Part shown: positions 1 through 8,765 of the stretch, piece after piece
Layout: each line of letters opens with the position of its first letter
Position numbering within the stretch: the first letter of the stretch is position 1
Source: Sphingobium lactosutens
Lineage (GTDB): Bacteria; Pseudomonadota; Alphaproteobacteria; Sphingomonadales; Sphingomonadaceae
Length of the DNA stretch: 64,000 nt
Assembly (NCBI RefSeq): GCF_013393185.1
Contig: NZ_QJQX01000031.1
Coordinates: forward strand, 1 to 64,000
Direction: 5' to 3'
The notes under the pieces: generated by a model
The model's database searches: none
The model's input: only the letters and a program-made list of their open reading frames with translations
What the model was told of the DNA's origin: nothing
Position numbers and translations under genes: made by a program

Positions 1-924
1 CCTGTCAGCCGTGGTGCTCTGGGCCGTTGGGTGATCGCTTCGAGCGAGAGGCATTTGCATCGCATCTTTGACGCCCTGAAGCTGCGGCTCCGGTCCCAGG
101 AGGTCATTCATGGCGACGAAACTACGGTTCAGGTGCTGAAGGAAGAGGGCAAGGCTCCTACCAGCACCTCGTATATGTGGGCCTACCGCAGCAGCCAGGA
201 CAGCGAACAGCCGATCGTGCTGTTCGACTATCAACCCGGTCGCGGGCAGGAACATCCGCAGGCCTTCCTCGGCGACTATCGCGGCATCCTGATGAGTGAC
301 GGCTATACGGCCTGGCGCACATTGAAAGGCGCCACGCATCTGGGCTGCATGGCCCACGCCAGACGGCGCTTTGCCGACGCCCTCAAGGCGAGGAAGAAAC
401 AAGGCGGGCCGCCCGCACAGGCGCTCAAGTTCTTCGACCAGCTCTACCGGATCGAAAGGCAGGCGCGGGACGAAATACCCGATGAGGGGGAAACGCAGGC
501 CAGCTACATGCGCCGCTTCCGCCAGAAACATAGCGTCCCGGTCCTGGATGCACTCAAGGCGTGGCTCGATGACATCGCGCCCAAGGTTGTGCCCGACACC
601 AAGCTTGGTGATGCGGTCTCCTACACCCTCAACCAGTGGGAATACCTGACGCGCTACGTCGAAGACGGCAGGATGCCGATCGATAACAACCTTCTCGAAC
701 GCGACATCAGGGTTTTTGCAACAGGAAGAAAATCCTGGCTCTTCTGCGATACCGTGGACGGCGCACGGGCGAGCGCCGTCACCTACAGCCTGATGCTGAC
801 TTGCCGCGCCTGCGGCGTCGAGCCTCTCGCGTGGCTACGCCATGTCCTCACTGAACTTCCCCAGCGCCCTCACGACGCCGATATCGACGACCTGCTGCCA
901 TTCAACTTCGAAAGACAAGCCTGA
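1..924 (+). CDS. IS66 family transposase, 3' part
   Basis: This is the DDE transposase (TnpC type) of an IS66 element, which cuts and joins the element ends. The frame is open back to position 1, so the N-terminus lies outside the window; the GTG at 31 is internal. Acidic residues fit the DDE triad: Asp in HGDETTVQV, Asp in SDGYTAW and Glu in PIDNNLLERDIR. The C-terminal end (CGVEPLAWL, then DIDDLLP) is typical of the family. The reading frame is intact up to its stop, so the copy could be functional if the left part is complete. Its accessory genes tnpA and tnpB would lie upstream. Confidence 0.93.
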   Translation, partial: PVSRGALGRWVIASSERHLHRIFDALKLRLRSQEVIHGDETTVQVLKEEGKAPTSTSYMWAYRSSQDSEQPIVLFDYQPGRGQEHPQAFLGDYRGILMSDGYTAWRTLKGATHLGCMAHARRRFADALKARKKQGGPPAQALKFFDQLYRIERQARDEIPDEGETQASYMRRFRQKHSVPVLDALKAWLDDIAPKVVPDTKLGDAVSYTLNQWEYLTRYVEDGRMPIDNNLLERDIRVFATGRKSWLFCDTVDGARASAVTYSLMLTCRACGVEPLAWLRHVLTELPQRPHDADIDDLLPFNFERQA

Positions 925-996
925 CCCGCCGACGTCGCTGCGGTGGCCTATCTCGTCCAGCGTCAACTATGATGGCCGCACTGCCTCCGGAAGCAG

Positions 997-1019
997 CGTG
1001 CTACGAAATGCGCGCTTAC
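997..1019. repeat. Probable right inverted repeat of the IS66 element
   Basis: Read on the minus strand from 1019, the sequence begins GTAAGCGCGC, which agrees with the GTAA-type ends known for IS66 elements. It lies 95 bp after the transposase stop. The next 8 bp (1020-1027, cgtccagc) would be one copy of the target duplication. The other end is outside the window, so neither the repeat partner nor the duplication can be confirmed. Confidence 0.6.
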
Positions 1020-1161
1020 CGTCCAGCGATGTCCGCCGACGATCCATCAGGATCGCGCGTCAGTGATCGTCGCCCGGCAGGGCCGAGACAAGCAAAGCGC
1101 AGGCTCGGTGGAGCGCAGCGGAATAGAGCGCGGCCCGAAGGGGACGCCTAATTCAGCTGCC

Positions 1162-2523
1162 TTAGTTTACTTCCGTCACGGTGCGTGTGGGAACGGCTGC
1201 TTTTCGAACCAGATCTGCAAAATGGCTCGTCAAACCAACCTCGCCGACAAGTTGAATGCCCGAATTTTTCGGCAGATTCTCAACCAAAGTGCGAAGTGCC
1301 TCCAGGCCCTGAGTCACCATGAAAGACACCCAGTGATCAGCATCGCCGGGAACGATAACTGAACCGGATGAACCCGTAGCTCCGCGATGAAGCTGGACCA
1401 GCCACGGGGAAGACCCATCATGGACCCACTCAAAGCGCACGGCACCGAGATGACGGCTCAATTCATCATATTGGCTGGTGATGTTGTCCAGAATGCTATC
1501 GGGTAATGCCTCAGGCGGGGAAACGCCCAGCATGAAGCTGTCGCCGGATCCTGCCTTCCCTTCGATGATCAGCCCCTGCGGCCCGACGATCGCAGCCCCT
1601 GCATAGGCAGCTGGAACCCCTGCTTGACTCAAGAGGGAAGCGATCTGCGTACCGTCCGGATCTTCCTTCCCCAACAGAGAGAAGGGATCAATCCATCCCA
1701 AAGTCGTCGTGTACAATCCCGGTCGAGGCTCAACAGGGCAGGTGCGGGTCCATACCTCATGAGACCCCGTAGGAGTGCCGAAACTGAAGGGCGCCAAACG
1801 ACGCGGAATAACGGTCGTGTACGGGACTTTCAGCCCAAGCATCCAAGCCATTAACAGGCCATAGGCCTTATCGCCGATATGCCGACTGAAGCGGTTTGGC
1901 CACTGCATCGTGGCATCCACCGTCACCCCAGCATTTTCTTCCTGTTCCCACAGAAGAGTATGAGACTGCCGCGTCCCACGCTTGAGCGGATGGATGCTGA
2001 ATTCAGTCCTGACCTGTCCGCATGGCAGGTCGGGCACAAAGCCATAGACTGTGGAAAGCAACCGAATAGCAAGATCAAAGGGCAGGGACGCCACGCCGGG
2101 CTTCTCTACGCAGCGGGGCGTATCGTCCGGCGCAAACTCGACCGTGTCGCCTTGAACGACACCGGATACACCGCCATCGGCGACATTAACGGTTTCGTTG
2201 GCGATCGTGTGCAAGCCTTCGCTCGTCAGACGGCCAATCGCAGCCACGGCATCGTCGATCGTCTGGAGGCCGTAAAGAAACTCACGGCTTCGGGGACTAT
2301 CCGGGGTATAGCTCCGGACGTTTACGGTGCCTTCTGGGGATCGAGCGAACAGCGCCTCAATGGCGCCGGTAACCGAAGAAAAGCTTGAATTAGCCGACGC
2401 TCCGGCGAGCCGATTGAACGACATTAAGGGGGCGCCACGATCGTCAGGTCGATAGGAAATGAACTGTGCAACGCTTCCGCGCTCGGCCAACCGATCGAGG
2501 ATTTCGTCCTTCCGAAGACTCAT
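1162..2523 (-). CDS. ATP-grasp / PEP-synthase-N-like protein of unknown role
   Basis: A 453-aa soluble protein, last gene of a three-gene minus-strand operon (5123 to 1162). The segment VRFEWVHDG followed by WLVQLHRG near residues 365-385 resembles the last strands of the PEP/pyruvate-binding ATP-grasp fold (in PEP synthase, EW..D..lwilQaRP). A Gly-rich IIEGKAGSGDSF precedes it, and VADGGVSGVV lies around residues 113-122. No phosphohistidine or PEP-binding domain is present, so it is not a complete PEP synthase. Inference: an ATP-dependent enzyme working with the membrane protein encoded upstream. No substrate can be named. Confidence 0.45.
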   Translation of the reverse strand: MSLRKDEILDRLAERGSVAQFISYRPDDRGAPLMSFNRLAGASANSSFSSVTGAIEALFARSPEGTVNVRSYTPDSPRSREFLYGLQTIDDAVAAIGRLTSEGLHTIANETVNVADGGVSGVVQGDTVEFAPDDTPRCVEKPGVASLPFDLAIRLLSTVYGFVPDLPCGQVRTEFSIHPLKRGTRQSHTLLWEQEENAGVTVDATMQWPNRFSRHIGDKAYGLLMAWMLGLKVPYTTVIPRRLAPFSFGTPTGSHEVWTRTCPVEPRPGLYTTTLGWIDPFSLLGKEDPDGTQIASLLSQAGVPAAYAGAAIVGPQGLIIEGKAGSGDSFMLGVSPPEALPDSILDNITSQYDELSRHLGAVRFEWVHDGSSPWLVQLHRGATGSSGSVIVPGDADHWVSFMVTQGLEALRTLVENLPKNSGIQLVGEVGLTSHFADLVRKAAVPTRTVTEVN

Positions 2524-2605
2524 ATTCCTCGCTTCCCAATATCAACTTTCGCGATTTCTGCCTGAGGCGCCATGAGAGCGATAGCCCCTTGAATGGAAAA
2601 ATCGA

Positions 2606-4834
2606 TCAATGGACCGACAATCTAACATAAAATGAGCGCGGTTTGAGAGCATCAGCCGGCTTGGGATGCCATCCGGACCACGTTACATGGATCATCTGCC
2701 GTGTCGGCCTCTTGGCGATGAAGGAATTGCCAATCGATTTGAAGCCGCTTCCATCCGGCACCAGAACGTCCAACCCCTTCGCTTGTTTGGGATCGAAGCT
2801 GAGTGACTGACCGGCATGAAGCTCGATGGTATATTCGCAGAAATCGCTCGCGCGCAGTGATCCCGACAAATGGAGGGTCCGGCCCGCTATACCACCACGC
2901 TCAAAATTGCAGGTGGACTTTTCGAGCGGCGTTGGTCCTGCATCACTGCCACTTGCGGCGCCGAGGAAGTCCAACAGCGCCTTTGGCTTGGCCATCATTT
3001 TGCCCTGCGTGCGGTGGACCCGCAGCACGCCATCCTTCCAGAGCCCTGCTTCCAACTTCAACGTGCGGGGATCGATGATGAGATAGCCGCCATCGCTGCC
3101 TGGCGAAGCGCCAGAGGTCAATGTCAGCAGAGGCCCGTCACGCTGGAGCAAAGCATCTAGCGGGAAAGCTTTGAGAAAATCTGCATAATCATCACCCAAA
3201 AGCGGCCGCATTTCTGGAGCAATCAGGCTTCTCACGAGAAGACCGCTTTGATCCAGACGCTGACCGACCAACGGATACAGCGGCGCCCAAGGGCTCCGCT
3301 GCGCCGATTTCTCATCCAGATTCACGGGAGGCACTACCGTCGTTGGAGCCAAATGGATGGCAACCTTGGCAGTAAGGTAGATGATGGTGCCAAGCGATAG
3401 CAGACTTGAAAGCCAACCAATCAGATCCATTCCATCAAGCCACCGCGAAATCTGCACGCCCAAGGCTTCAGAGAGACGGCGCAACCACCGAATTCCCGAT
3501 TCTACCCATGGGAAGGCATTGGTGCCTCTGAACCAGGCAATGAACACGAATACGCCGGCCGTCACCAGAATGACGAGGAAGGTACTAGGATTTGCGACAA
3601 TCCAGTTCACCAAGCTTACGATTGGGCCTGGGCCGATCTTGGGGCAAGCGTCGGGCGTACCAAGGGATGTGCACAGATTAGGCTGGATTTGAACCGCGCC
3701 AGCCCACAGGGCCAATCCCGAGAGAATGATACCTACGATGATGGCAAAAAATTGCATTCGGGCGCTGATTGCGGACTGGGCGGATGCATCCTTTGCGTCG
3801 AGGGACATCACAAGATTGCCGAAATCATAGGGAATGACCCTAGTTTCCGCGCAGTGCGGATCACGGATTGATCGACCTCGGCGGACCCGCGCCAGAACAG
3901 TCTGGAACGCTGTCGCATAGGCTATGATGCCTTTGGCCTGTTGATGGCCGGCAATCGAACGACCTTGCCTGAGTTCGACCACCACCCTTGTAAGACCCCG
4001 CAGGGTAGCACTCCGCCAAGCCGCTTCGCTGCTCGCCTGCTCCACCGCGACGCATTGCGTTGCGGTTTGGGTCAATGGTAGCAGCTGGTCCGAATGGGGA
4101 TCATGGTGATAATGAGCGTGCAACAGATCCTTGATGAAATAATATACCTGCGGAGCTAGGTGGCCAGCCGCCGTCAGTTCCATATCATCTGCGGGGCTGA
4201 CGGTCAGGTCACGGCCTAGAAAGTCGCCAAGATTGAACCAAATCCGCAGTTCGCCTGTCCTGAAAAGCGCAAACCGCAGAAAATAGCAGGCTATCCCTTC
4301 CCGAGCCTGATCCATCGAGCGAAAAAGTTCACGCGCTATGCGTCGGTCAGCATTGGGTCCACAGGTTGCTCGCTCATCAGCCGCCGTAGCGATGGTATTA
4401 TCGATGGCCGCCAACAGGTTTTTCCGGTCACGATGCGTCTCACCCGCATCATCGCGCGGCAATACCGCTACCACGCCCATCAGCAAACCGTTGGCGTCAT
4501 CGGCTTCTTGCAGTTCATCGTCGACAAAATAAGGTGTGCCTACGCGGCTCGATTCCCCCAGCAGGACGAAATCCTGTGCCGCCGATCGCCGGAATAATTT
4601 TACCAGAAAGTCAGGAAAAGGATAATCCTGAGCTAATCGGACGCGGTGCACAGCGACCGTTCGAGGCACCGAAAGGTCCGACTGGTGATTATATGTCGGA
4701 TCTTTGCTGTGTGGATCAATCAGATTGAATGAGAGGTGGCCGGATACGTTGGGCACCCACCCCGCATAAGCATAGTCCGCCTCTGTCCACGGATATACGC
4801 CACTACTCGGTAGCCGGAATAATTCGTCCCCCAA
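2606..4834 (-). CDS. Large membrane protein of unknown function, three TM segments
   Basis: 742 aa. Residues 1-355 form a probable cytoplasmic region with no motif I recognise. Three hydrophobic segments follow at about 361-381, 415-435 and 471-493, and then a soluble C-terminal region. The last 100 residues (YTIELHAGQSLSF, then HVTWSGW) resemble beta-rich extracytoplasmic domains in which a short repeated strand pattern surrounds an AGQ motif. The only plausible start is TTG at 4834, because a stop lies two codons upstream and the first internal Met is near residue 119. It starts 17 bp after the small gene at 4851-5123 and is followed by the ATP-grasp-like gene, so the three are probably co-transcribed. 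Confidence 0.6.
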   Translation of the reverse strand: MGDELFRLPSSGVYPWTEADYAYAGWVPNVSGHLSFNLIDPHSKDPTYNHQSDLSVPRTVAVHRVRLAQDYPFPDFLVKLFRRSAAQDFVLLGESSRVGTPYFVDDELQEADDANGLLMGVVAVLPRDDAGETHRDRKNLLAAIDNTIATAADERATCGPNADRRIARELFRSMDQAREGIACYFLRFALFRTGELRIWFNLGDFLGRDLTVSPADDMELTAAGHLAPQVYYFIKDLLHAHYHHDPHSDQLLPLTQTATQCVAVEQASSEAAWRSATLRGLTRVVVELRQGRSIAGHQQAKGIIAYATAFQTVLARVRRGRSIRDPHCAETRVIPYDFGNLVMSLDAKDASAQSAISARMQFFAIIVGIILSGLALWAGAVQIQPNLCTSLGTPDACPKIGPGPIVSLVNWIVANPSTFLVILVTAGVFVFIAWFRGTNAFPWVESGIRWLRRLSEALGVQISRWLDGMDLIGWLSSLLSLGTIIYLTAKVAIHLAPTTVVPPVNLDEKSAQRSPWAPLYPLVGQRLDQSGLLVRSLIAPEMRPLLGDDYADFLKAFPLDALLQRDGPLLTLTSGASPGSDGGYLIIDPRTLKLEAGLWKDGVLRVHRTQGKMMAKPKALLDFLGAASGSDAGPTPLEKSTCNFERGGIAGRTLHLSGSLRASDFCEYTIELHAGQSLSFDPKQAKGLDVLVPDGSGFKSIGNSFIAKRPTRQMIHVTWSGWHPKPADALKPRSFYVRLSVH

Positions 4835-4850
4835 CGATCAGTCCCGCAGA

Positions 4851-5123
4851 TCAGATTTCTGAAGTGGTTGCGCGCGTCTGCCGTACATAAGCGAGGCGGC
4901 CGTTGCGCGCCTTCAGCTCGAGACCTTCCAGTTCGTGGACCGTCGTACCAACATTGGTTTTCGGCAATGCGCCTGTCGCCCAGGCAGCCAAACCATATCT
5001 CTTATGCCTGAGGTAAGAAACCTTCTTAGGTCCCGCACGCAACACGCGCACGAACGCAACCGACACGATGACGGCTACACACGCGAAAAGCGTAGAGGCA
5101 AAGGCGAATAGGATCTCAGTCAT
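4851..5123 (-). CDS. Small single-pass membrane protein, unknown function
   Basis: About 90 aa, first gene of the operon that runs down to 1162. From the ATG at 5123 the protein opens with a hydrophobic segment (residues 2-26, MTEILFAFASTLFACVAV), giving a signal-anchor or single TM helix. A basic soluble tail of about 60 residues follows. The frame is open up to an ATG at 5186, but that extension (Arg-rich) looks unlike an N-terminus. No Shine-Dalgarno sequence is obvious for either start. I do not recognise the family. Confidence 0.5.
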   Translation of the reverse strand: MTEILFAFASTLFACVAVIVSVAFVRVLRAGPKKVSYLRHKRYGLAAWATGALPKTNVGTTVHELEGLELKARNGRLAYVRQTRATTSEI

Positions 5124-5324
5124 AGTTCGATAACGCCGCGCCGTTAGCCGAATGTACGCACGGATGCAACCAGCCGGGAAAAACATCGCGGTGAGACAGC
5201 CATTTCATAAGCCGAACAACCCCCATCCCCAAAGGCTAGTTCCGCGAAATCGGTTACGACACCGCTCTCGCTGACCATGATTGGCAAAGATATTGCCTAT
5301 GTTAACTCAAGGTGCAACCTCGCA

Positions 5325-6677
5325 TTACAGGCGGTCAAAAACAGAACCCATTCGAGGGCTAAAAAGCCGTTCGTAGGTTTTCAGCAGGAAACTGTCGGTC
5401 ATTCCGGCAATATGGTCACAGATAACTCGCAACTGCGCGCTTTCATCGGCTGCTTCTCGATACCGGCTACGCGTGGCGTCCGGCAGGAGCTTGAGGGGAT
5501 CACAAGCAAGGGCTTCAAACACGGCCACGACCATCGCCTGCCCCTTAAATTCCAGCTGCTGGACCGAAGCACTATAGATTACCTCGGCGCGTACGGCCTT
5601 GATAAGAGCGTTCAGAAACTCCCGAGGGGCTTCCGGCAAGCCGGCCCGATAACGCAGGAGAGGCTCATCGAACTTGCCAATCTCGGAAATCTCGGCTTCC
5701 GTTATGAAGTGATTTACGAGGAGGCCAATAGCCTGCTTGCGGGCGCGTTCGCCGCCAAACAGTCCTGCGACGAGGTCGGAATAATGCTCATCGGCCCCGC
5801 CGGTACCAAGCAAGCCCGACATCCTCTTAATCAGAGGGGCGCATGTTTCGGCCGGAACATGCGAGACAAACGCCTCGTGGGAAATCATGCCCATGGCGAT
5901 CGCATCCTCAAGGTCATGCACGCCGAAGCTGATATCGTCGGCCAAATCCATGATGCTGCAATCGAAGGATTTATGGGCACTCTTGCCGTGCTTGCCTTTT
6001 TCACCGCTGACAGCGGTGAAAAGTTCTCTGTCGGCATCGCTCAGATCGCGCAAAATCCAATCCACGATGTCCTGATCGCAATCCATATAGGCCTTAGGAG
6101 GCTTGGATCTATCGCGATCGAGGATTTTGACGGCGCTCGTCTCCTGCACGAGGGCGGGTTTGCGCTCCGGATTGTGGACGCGACTAAAAGGAACCGGATA
6201 CTTCAAGACCCCGAGCATGGTTCGGCGCGTCAGATTGGCGCCGAAGCTCTCGGAAAATTTCTCAAGGCGTCCCAATATGCGGAGTGTTTGACCGTTTCCC
6301 TCGAAGCCGCCGGCATCACGCATGCAGAAATTCAGCGCGACCTCCCCGCCATGACCGAACGGGGGATGCCCAAGGTCATGTGTGAAACCGATCGCCTGAA
6401 CCAAATCGGTATCGGGGAGGTGAGAGATTGCGGGGTGAGACGCCAAGGCGTCTTCAAACCTTTGGACTATGCCGCGAGCGACTTGAGCCACCTCAAGAGA
6501 ATGAGTGAGGCGCGTACGGTAAAAATCACTGTCGCCCAGGTTCAGAATCTGGGTTTTTCCCTGAAGTCGTCGAAATGAGGCAGAGTGAACCACGCGCGCA
6601 TAATCGACCTGGCTGTCGGTCCGACTGTCTTCCGGGCGCCTAATCCGTGCTTCTCGCCTTTCAGACCAATCAACCAT
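5325..6677 (-). CDS. dGTPase-like HD-domain triphosphohydrolase
   Basis: 450 aa, the usual length for a Dgt-type dNTP triphosphohydrolase, which hydrolyses dGTP or other dNTPs to nucleoside and triphosphate. The N-terminal RRLQGKTQI and RLTHSLEVAQVA are family hallmarks. The HD metal site is formed by His59, His100-Asp101 (GFTHDLGHPPFGHGGE) and a later Asp. The gene stands alone between unknown accessory genes. dGTPases are housekeeping enzymes, but island-borne copies are also known as phage-defence nucleases that drain the dNTP pool; which role applies here cannot be told from the sequence. Product assignment is firm, biological role is inference. Confidence 0.88.
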   Translation of the reverse strand: MVDWSERREARIRRPEDSRTDSQVDYARVVHSASFRRLQGKTQILNLGDSDFYRTRLTHSLEVAQVARGIVQRFEDALASHPAISHLPDTDLVQAIGFTHDLGHPPFGHGGEVALNFCMRDAGGFEGNGQTLRILGRLEKFSESFGANLTRRTMLGVLKYPVPFSRVHNPERKPALVQETSAVKILDRDRSKPPKAYMDCDQDIVDWILRDLSDADRELFTAVSGEKGKHGKSAHKSFDCSIMDLADDISFGVHDLEDAIAMGMISHEAFVSHVPAETCAPLIKRMSGLLGTGGADEHYSDLVAGLFGGERARKQAIGLLVNHFITEAEISEIGKFDEPLLRYRAGLPEAPREFLNALIKAVRAEVIYSASVQQLEFKGQAMVVAVFEALACDPLKLLPDATRSRYREAADESAQLRVICDHIAGMTDSFLLKTYERLFSPRMGSVFDRL

Positions 6678-6804
6678 AGCTCATCCTCTGATACATTTTC
6701 GCAGACGCCGACCACCTGATTGAGGCCACGACGTAAAATGCCGATATGTCACAACTAACCCGCGCTGCAAATTCGCACGGGCCGAGCTGCCCCTGCCGAT
6801 CTGA

Positions 6805-7641
6805 CTAAAGACTCGCTCGATATGCAGTTGGCAGCAGCCTGACATGATCGGTCAAAGGCGGCTCCAACTCGAAAGCCTTGGCCGACCCTGCAAAATCATA
6901 GACCCGCAGCAGCCGAAAGGCATCGGAGCGCTCCTGGGAGAAGGCCAACTCATTGCTCGACAGATAGAAAGGCGTCCGCGCATGTCCAAGCGTGGTCTTG
7001 ACCTCGAGCAGCCGCTCGCCGCCATCCAAGCCATAGGAGCGGATATCATAACCCGCACCATCGCCATCCTCTTGCGCGACCCAGCGAACCTTGCGCGCCA
7101 GGTCTTCCCGCCCGGCAGCCGAAAGCCGCAGTCGCTCGGCATGAAAGGCTCGCTCCTCGCCTCGCATTCCCAAAGATCGATTGCGGGCATCGCGCGCCGC
7201 CGGATCGAATTTCCGCACCAGCCGCTCAAGCGGCTGCGTACTGCTCTTCTCGCCGACGACAAGGTTCGGCGGATCAACGATAGGCAAGCCCGCGCCGTCA
7301 CCGATGACAGCTTCATCGAACGTCACCAGAGAGGCTGGCCGGCTCGGCGAACCTAGATAGCGCCCGACCCCTTCGATCAATGCACCCTGAAAATTCTCGC
7401 GCGGCTTATAGCCTTTGATGATGGGCAACCCCAGACGTTCCAGCACCGCGCTGATATTGCCATGTTTGAACTCGATCGAGGCATGGGACCGATTGATGAG
7501 CTGCTGAAGCGCGATATTGCGATGAGACTTCACAAAGGGCTTCCCCGCCAGCTCCATCTGGAGCATCGCGAAATAATCCGCGACGATCAGATCGATCTCC
7601 CGATCCGTCCAGTCCGATCCTCTGCTGTCCGCTCCCACCAT
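6805..7641 (-). CDS. DUF3883 domain protein, putative PD-(D/E)xK nuclease
   Basis: 278 aa. Residues 10-95 (WTDREIDLIVADYFAML through IKGYKPRENF) match the alpha-helical N-terminal domain that commonly precedes DUF3883. Residues 150-260 carry the DUF3883 core: GMRGEERAF, then YDI (Asp199) and LLEVKTT (Glu213, Lys215), the D..ExK arrangement of restriction-type nucleases. DUF3883 proteins are frequent in restriction and defence loci. It is a separate transcription unit upstream of the dGTPase on the same strand. The nuclease activity is inferred; no partner methylase or helicase adjoins it. Confidence 0.75.
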   Translation of the reverse strand: MVGADSRGSDWTDREIDLIVADYFAMLQMELAGKPFVKSHRNIALQQLINRSHASIEFKHGNISAVLERLGLPIIKGYKPRENFQGALIEGVGRYLGSPSRPASLVTFDEAVIGDGAGLPIVDPPNLVVGEKSSTQPLERLVRKFDPAARDARNRSLGMRGEERAFHAERLRLSAAGREDLARKVRWVAQEDGDGAGYDIRSYGLDGGERLLEVKTTLGHARTPFYLSSNELAFSQERSDAFRLLRVYDFAGSAKAFELEPPLTDHVRLLPTAYRASL

Positions 7642-7742
7642 GGGTGATCGCTACCATGCAAGCCGGCATTGTCCAATGCCAAGCCCATGCCTATCCAAGA
7701 CAATGCGACCCGCTCAAACCACATTCGAGGTGAAGAAAGCTG

Positions 7743-7943
7743 ATGGCCCGCTACCGTCCAATCACATTGGAGGGACTGCTGATGCAGGACGGACGCCAAC
7801 TTGTCCTGCGCATGGCCGATGGCGGACAATGGCGTCTACTGGCGCTCGGCAGGCAGGATCATCTCCTCGGCCGTCACGTACAAGTCGAAGGCGCGCGTGA
7901 GGGCCATGACATTGTCGCGGCCGACAGGATCATCGCCAAATGA
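7743..7943 (+). CDS. DUF5818-like small protein
   Basis: 66 aa. The sequence alternates short strands (GLLMQDGRQLVLRM, GGQWRLL, LLGRHVQVEGAREG), a beta-barrel-like pattern seen in small sphingomonad proteins of the DUF5818 type. A GAGG-like ribosome site precedes the ATG. It overlaps the next gene by 4 bp (ATGA at 7940-7943), so the two are translationally coupled. Function unknown. Confidence 0.65.
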   Translation: MARYRPITLEGLLMQDGRQLVLRMADGGQWRLLALGRQDHLLGRHVQVEGAREGHDIVAADRIIAK

Positions 7944-8134
7944 CGCTGACCCAAGAACAGATACCATGGGGCGCGGCATCCATGCTCATCCGCACCCATG
8001 GCGACCACGCCAAAGCCTATGCCGACAAGAGAATTTCTGCGCTGACCGCCATCGGCGACGCCGATGGCGTCACGACGTGGAAGAATATCGTCAACTGCAT
8101 CAATCAGCTGAGTGCGACGGGATCATCAAATTAG
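7940..8134 (+). CDS. DUF6961-like small protein
   Basis: 64 aa, with a start that overlaps the stop of the DUF5818-like gene. It contains a helical HGDHAKAYADKRI segment and a DGVTTWKNIVNCINQL segment. This pattern (HGD.A..F...I..L...GD..G...W..I) is common in small alphaproteobacterial island proteins grouped as DUF6961. The pair with DUF5818 recurs in sphingomonad accessory DNA as far as I know. No catalytic motif is visible. Confidence 0.6.
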   Translation: MTLTQEQIPWGAASMLIRTHGDHAKAYADKRISALTAIGDADGVTTWKNIVNCINQLSATGSSN

Positions 8135-8236
8135 CGGCGTCATTTGATGTTACGCTTGGCAGGCTCTATCTCGCGCCTGTCTCCACCCGGTGAAATTGGT
8201 GGCGATCCTCCTATCCTCCACTCAGGAGCAACAAAA

Positions 8237-8710
8237 ATGTCCGAACAGCCGGTCGCACAAGATACGCTCATCACCCTCACCGCCGACATCGTCGCGGCCC
8301 ATGTTTCCAATAACAGCGTCAGCGTCGGCGATCTGCCGCAGCTGATCGCCAATGTGCATCAGGCGCTGACCGGCCTCGACACGAACGAGCCGGAAACACC
8401 CAAACTCGAACCCGCCGTTTCGATCCGCGCCTCGGTGAAACCCGATTACATCATCTGCCTGGAAGACGGTAAGAAGCTCAAGATGCTCAAGCGCCATCTG
8501 ATGACTCATTATCAGATGACCCCGGCAGACTACCGTGCCAAATGGAGCCTCCCTTCCGACTATCCGATGGTTGCGCCCAGCTATGCGGCCACGCGCAAGG
8601 AACTGGCCCACCGGATCGGTCTCGGCCGCAAGCCAAAGGCCGCCGCACCCGCTGCAAAGGCCCCGGCCACCCGCACGCGCAAAGCCAAGGCCGAACCCGA
8701 ACTCGCCTGA
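8237..8710 (+). CDS. MucR/Ros family transcriptional regulator
   Basis: 157 aa. The zinc-finger region CLEDGKKLKMLKRHLMTH, followed by TPADYRAKW, is the Ros/MucR signature. It keeps the first Cys and both His, with Asp in place of the second Cys, as in many MucR proteins. The C-terminal 30 residues are Ala/Lys/Arg-rich, a flexible basic tail. The start is set by AGGAG at 8224-8228 upstream of the ATG; the longer frame from 8144 has no such site. MucR proteins bind AT-rich promoters and can silence horizontally acquired genes, so this one may control the island. The target is unknown. Confidence 0.9.
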   Translation: MSEQPVAQDTLITLTADIVAAHVSNNSVSVGDLPQLIANVHQALTGLDTNEPETPKLEPAVSIRASVKPDYIICLEDGKKLKMLKRHLMTHYQMTPADYRAKWSLPSDYPMVAPSYAATRKELAHRIGLGRKPKAAAPAAKAPATRTRKAKAEPELA

Positions 8711-8738
8711 ACGGCGCGCGGAGAAACCGAAATTTCAC

Positions 8739-8765
8739 CATGGGGCGGCATGATGCCGCCCCATG
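8739..8765. promoter_or_regulatory. 13-bp inverted repeat covering a start codon
   Basis: Perfect arms CATGGGGCGGCAT (8739-8751) and ATGCCGCCCCATG (8753-8765) are separated by one base. The right arm contains the ATG of the Excalibur gene (8763-8765). In RNA this would form a very stable hairpin that hides the start codon and leaves no visible Shine-Dalgarno site. It could end the mucR transcript or control translation of the downstream gene. There is no T-run, so a simple intrinsic terminator is less likely. Confidence 0.55.

Noticed and set aside
1020..1161. Remnant gene between IS66 and the ATP-grasp-like gene
   Set aside because: The short frames here show no recognisable domain, so I do not call a pseudogene.
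5277..6578. 433-aa open frame on the plus strand
   Set aside because: Antisense to the dGTPase, whose HD motifs prove the other strand is coding.
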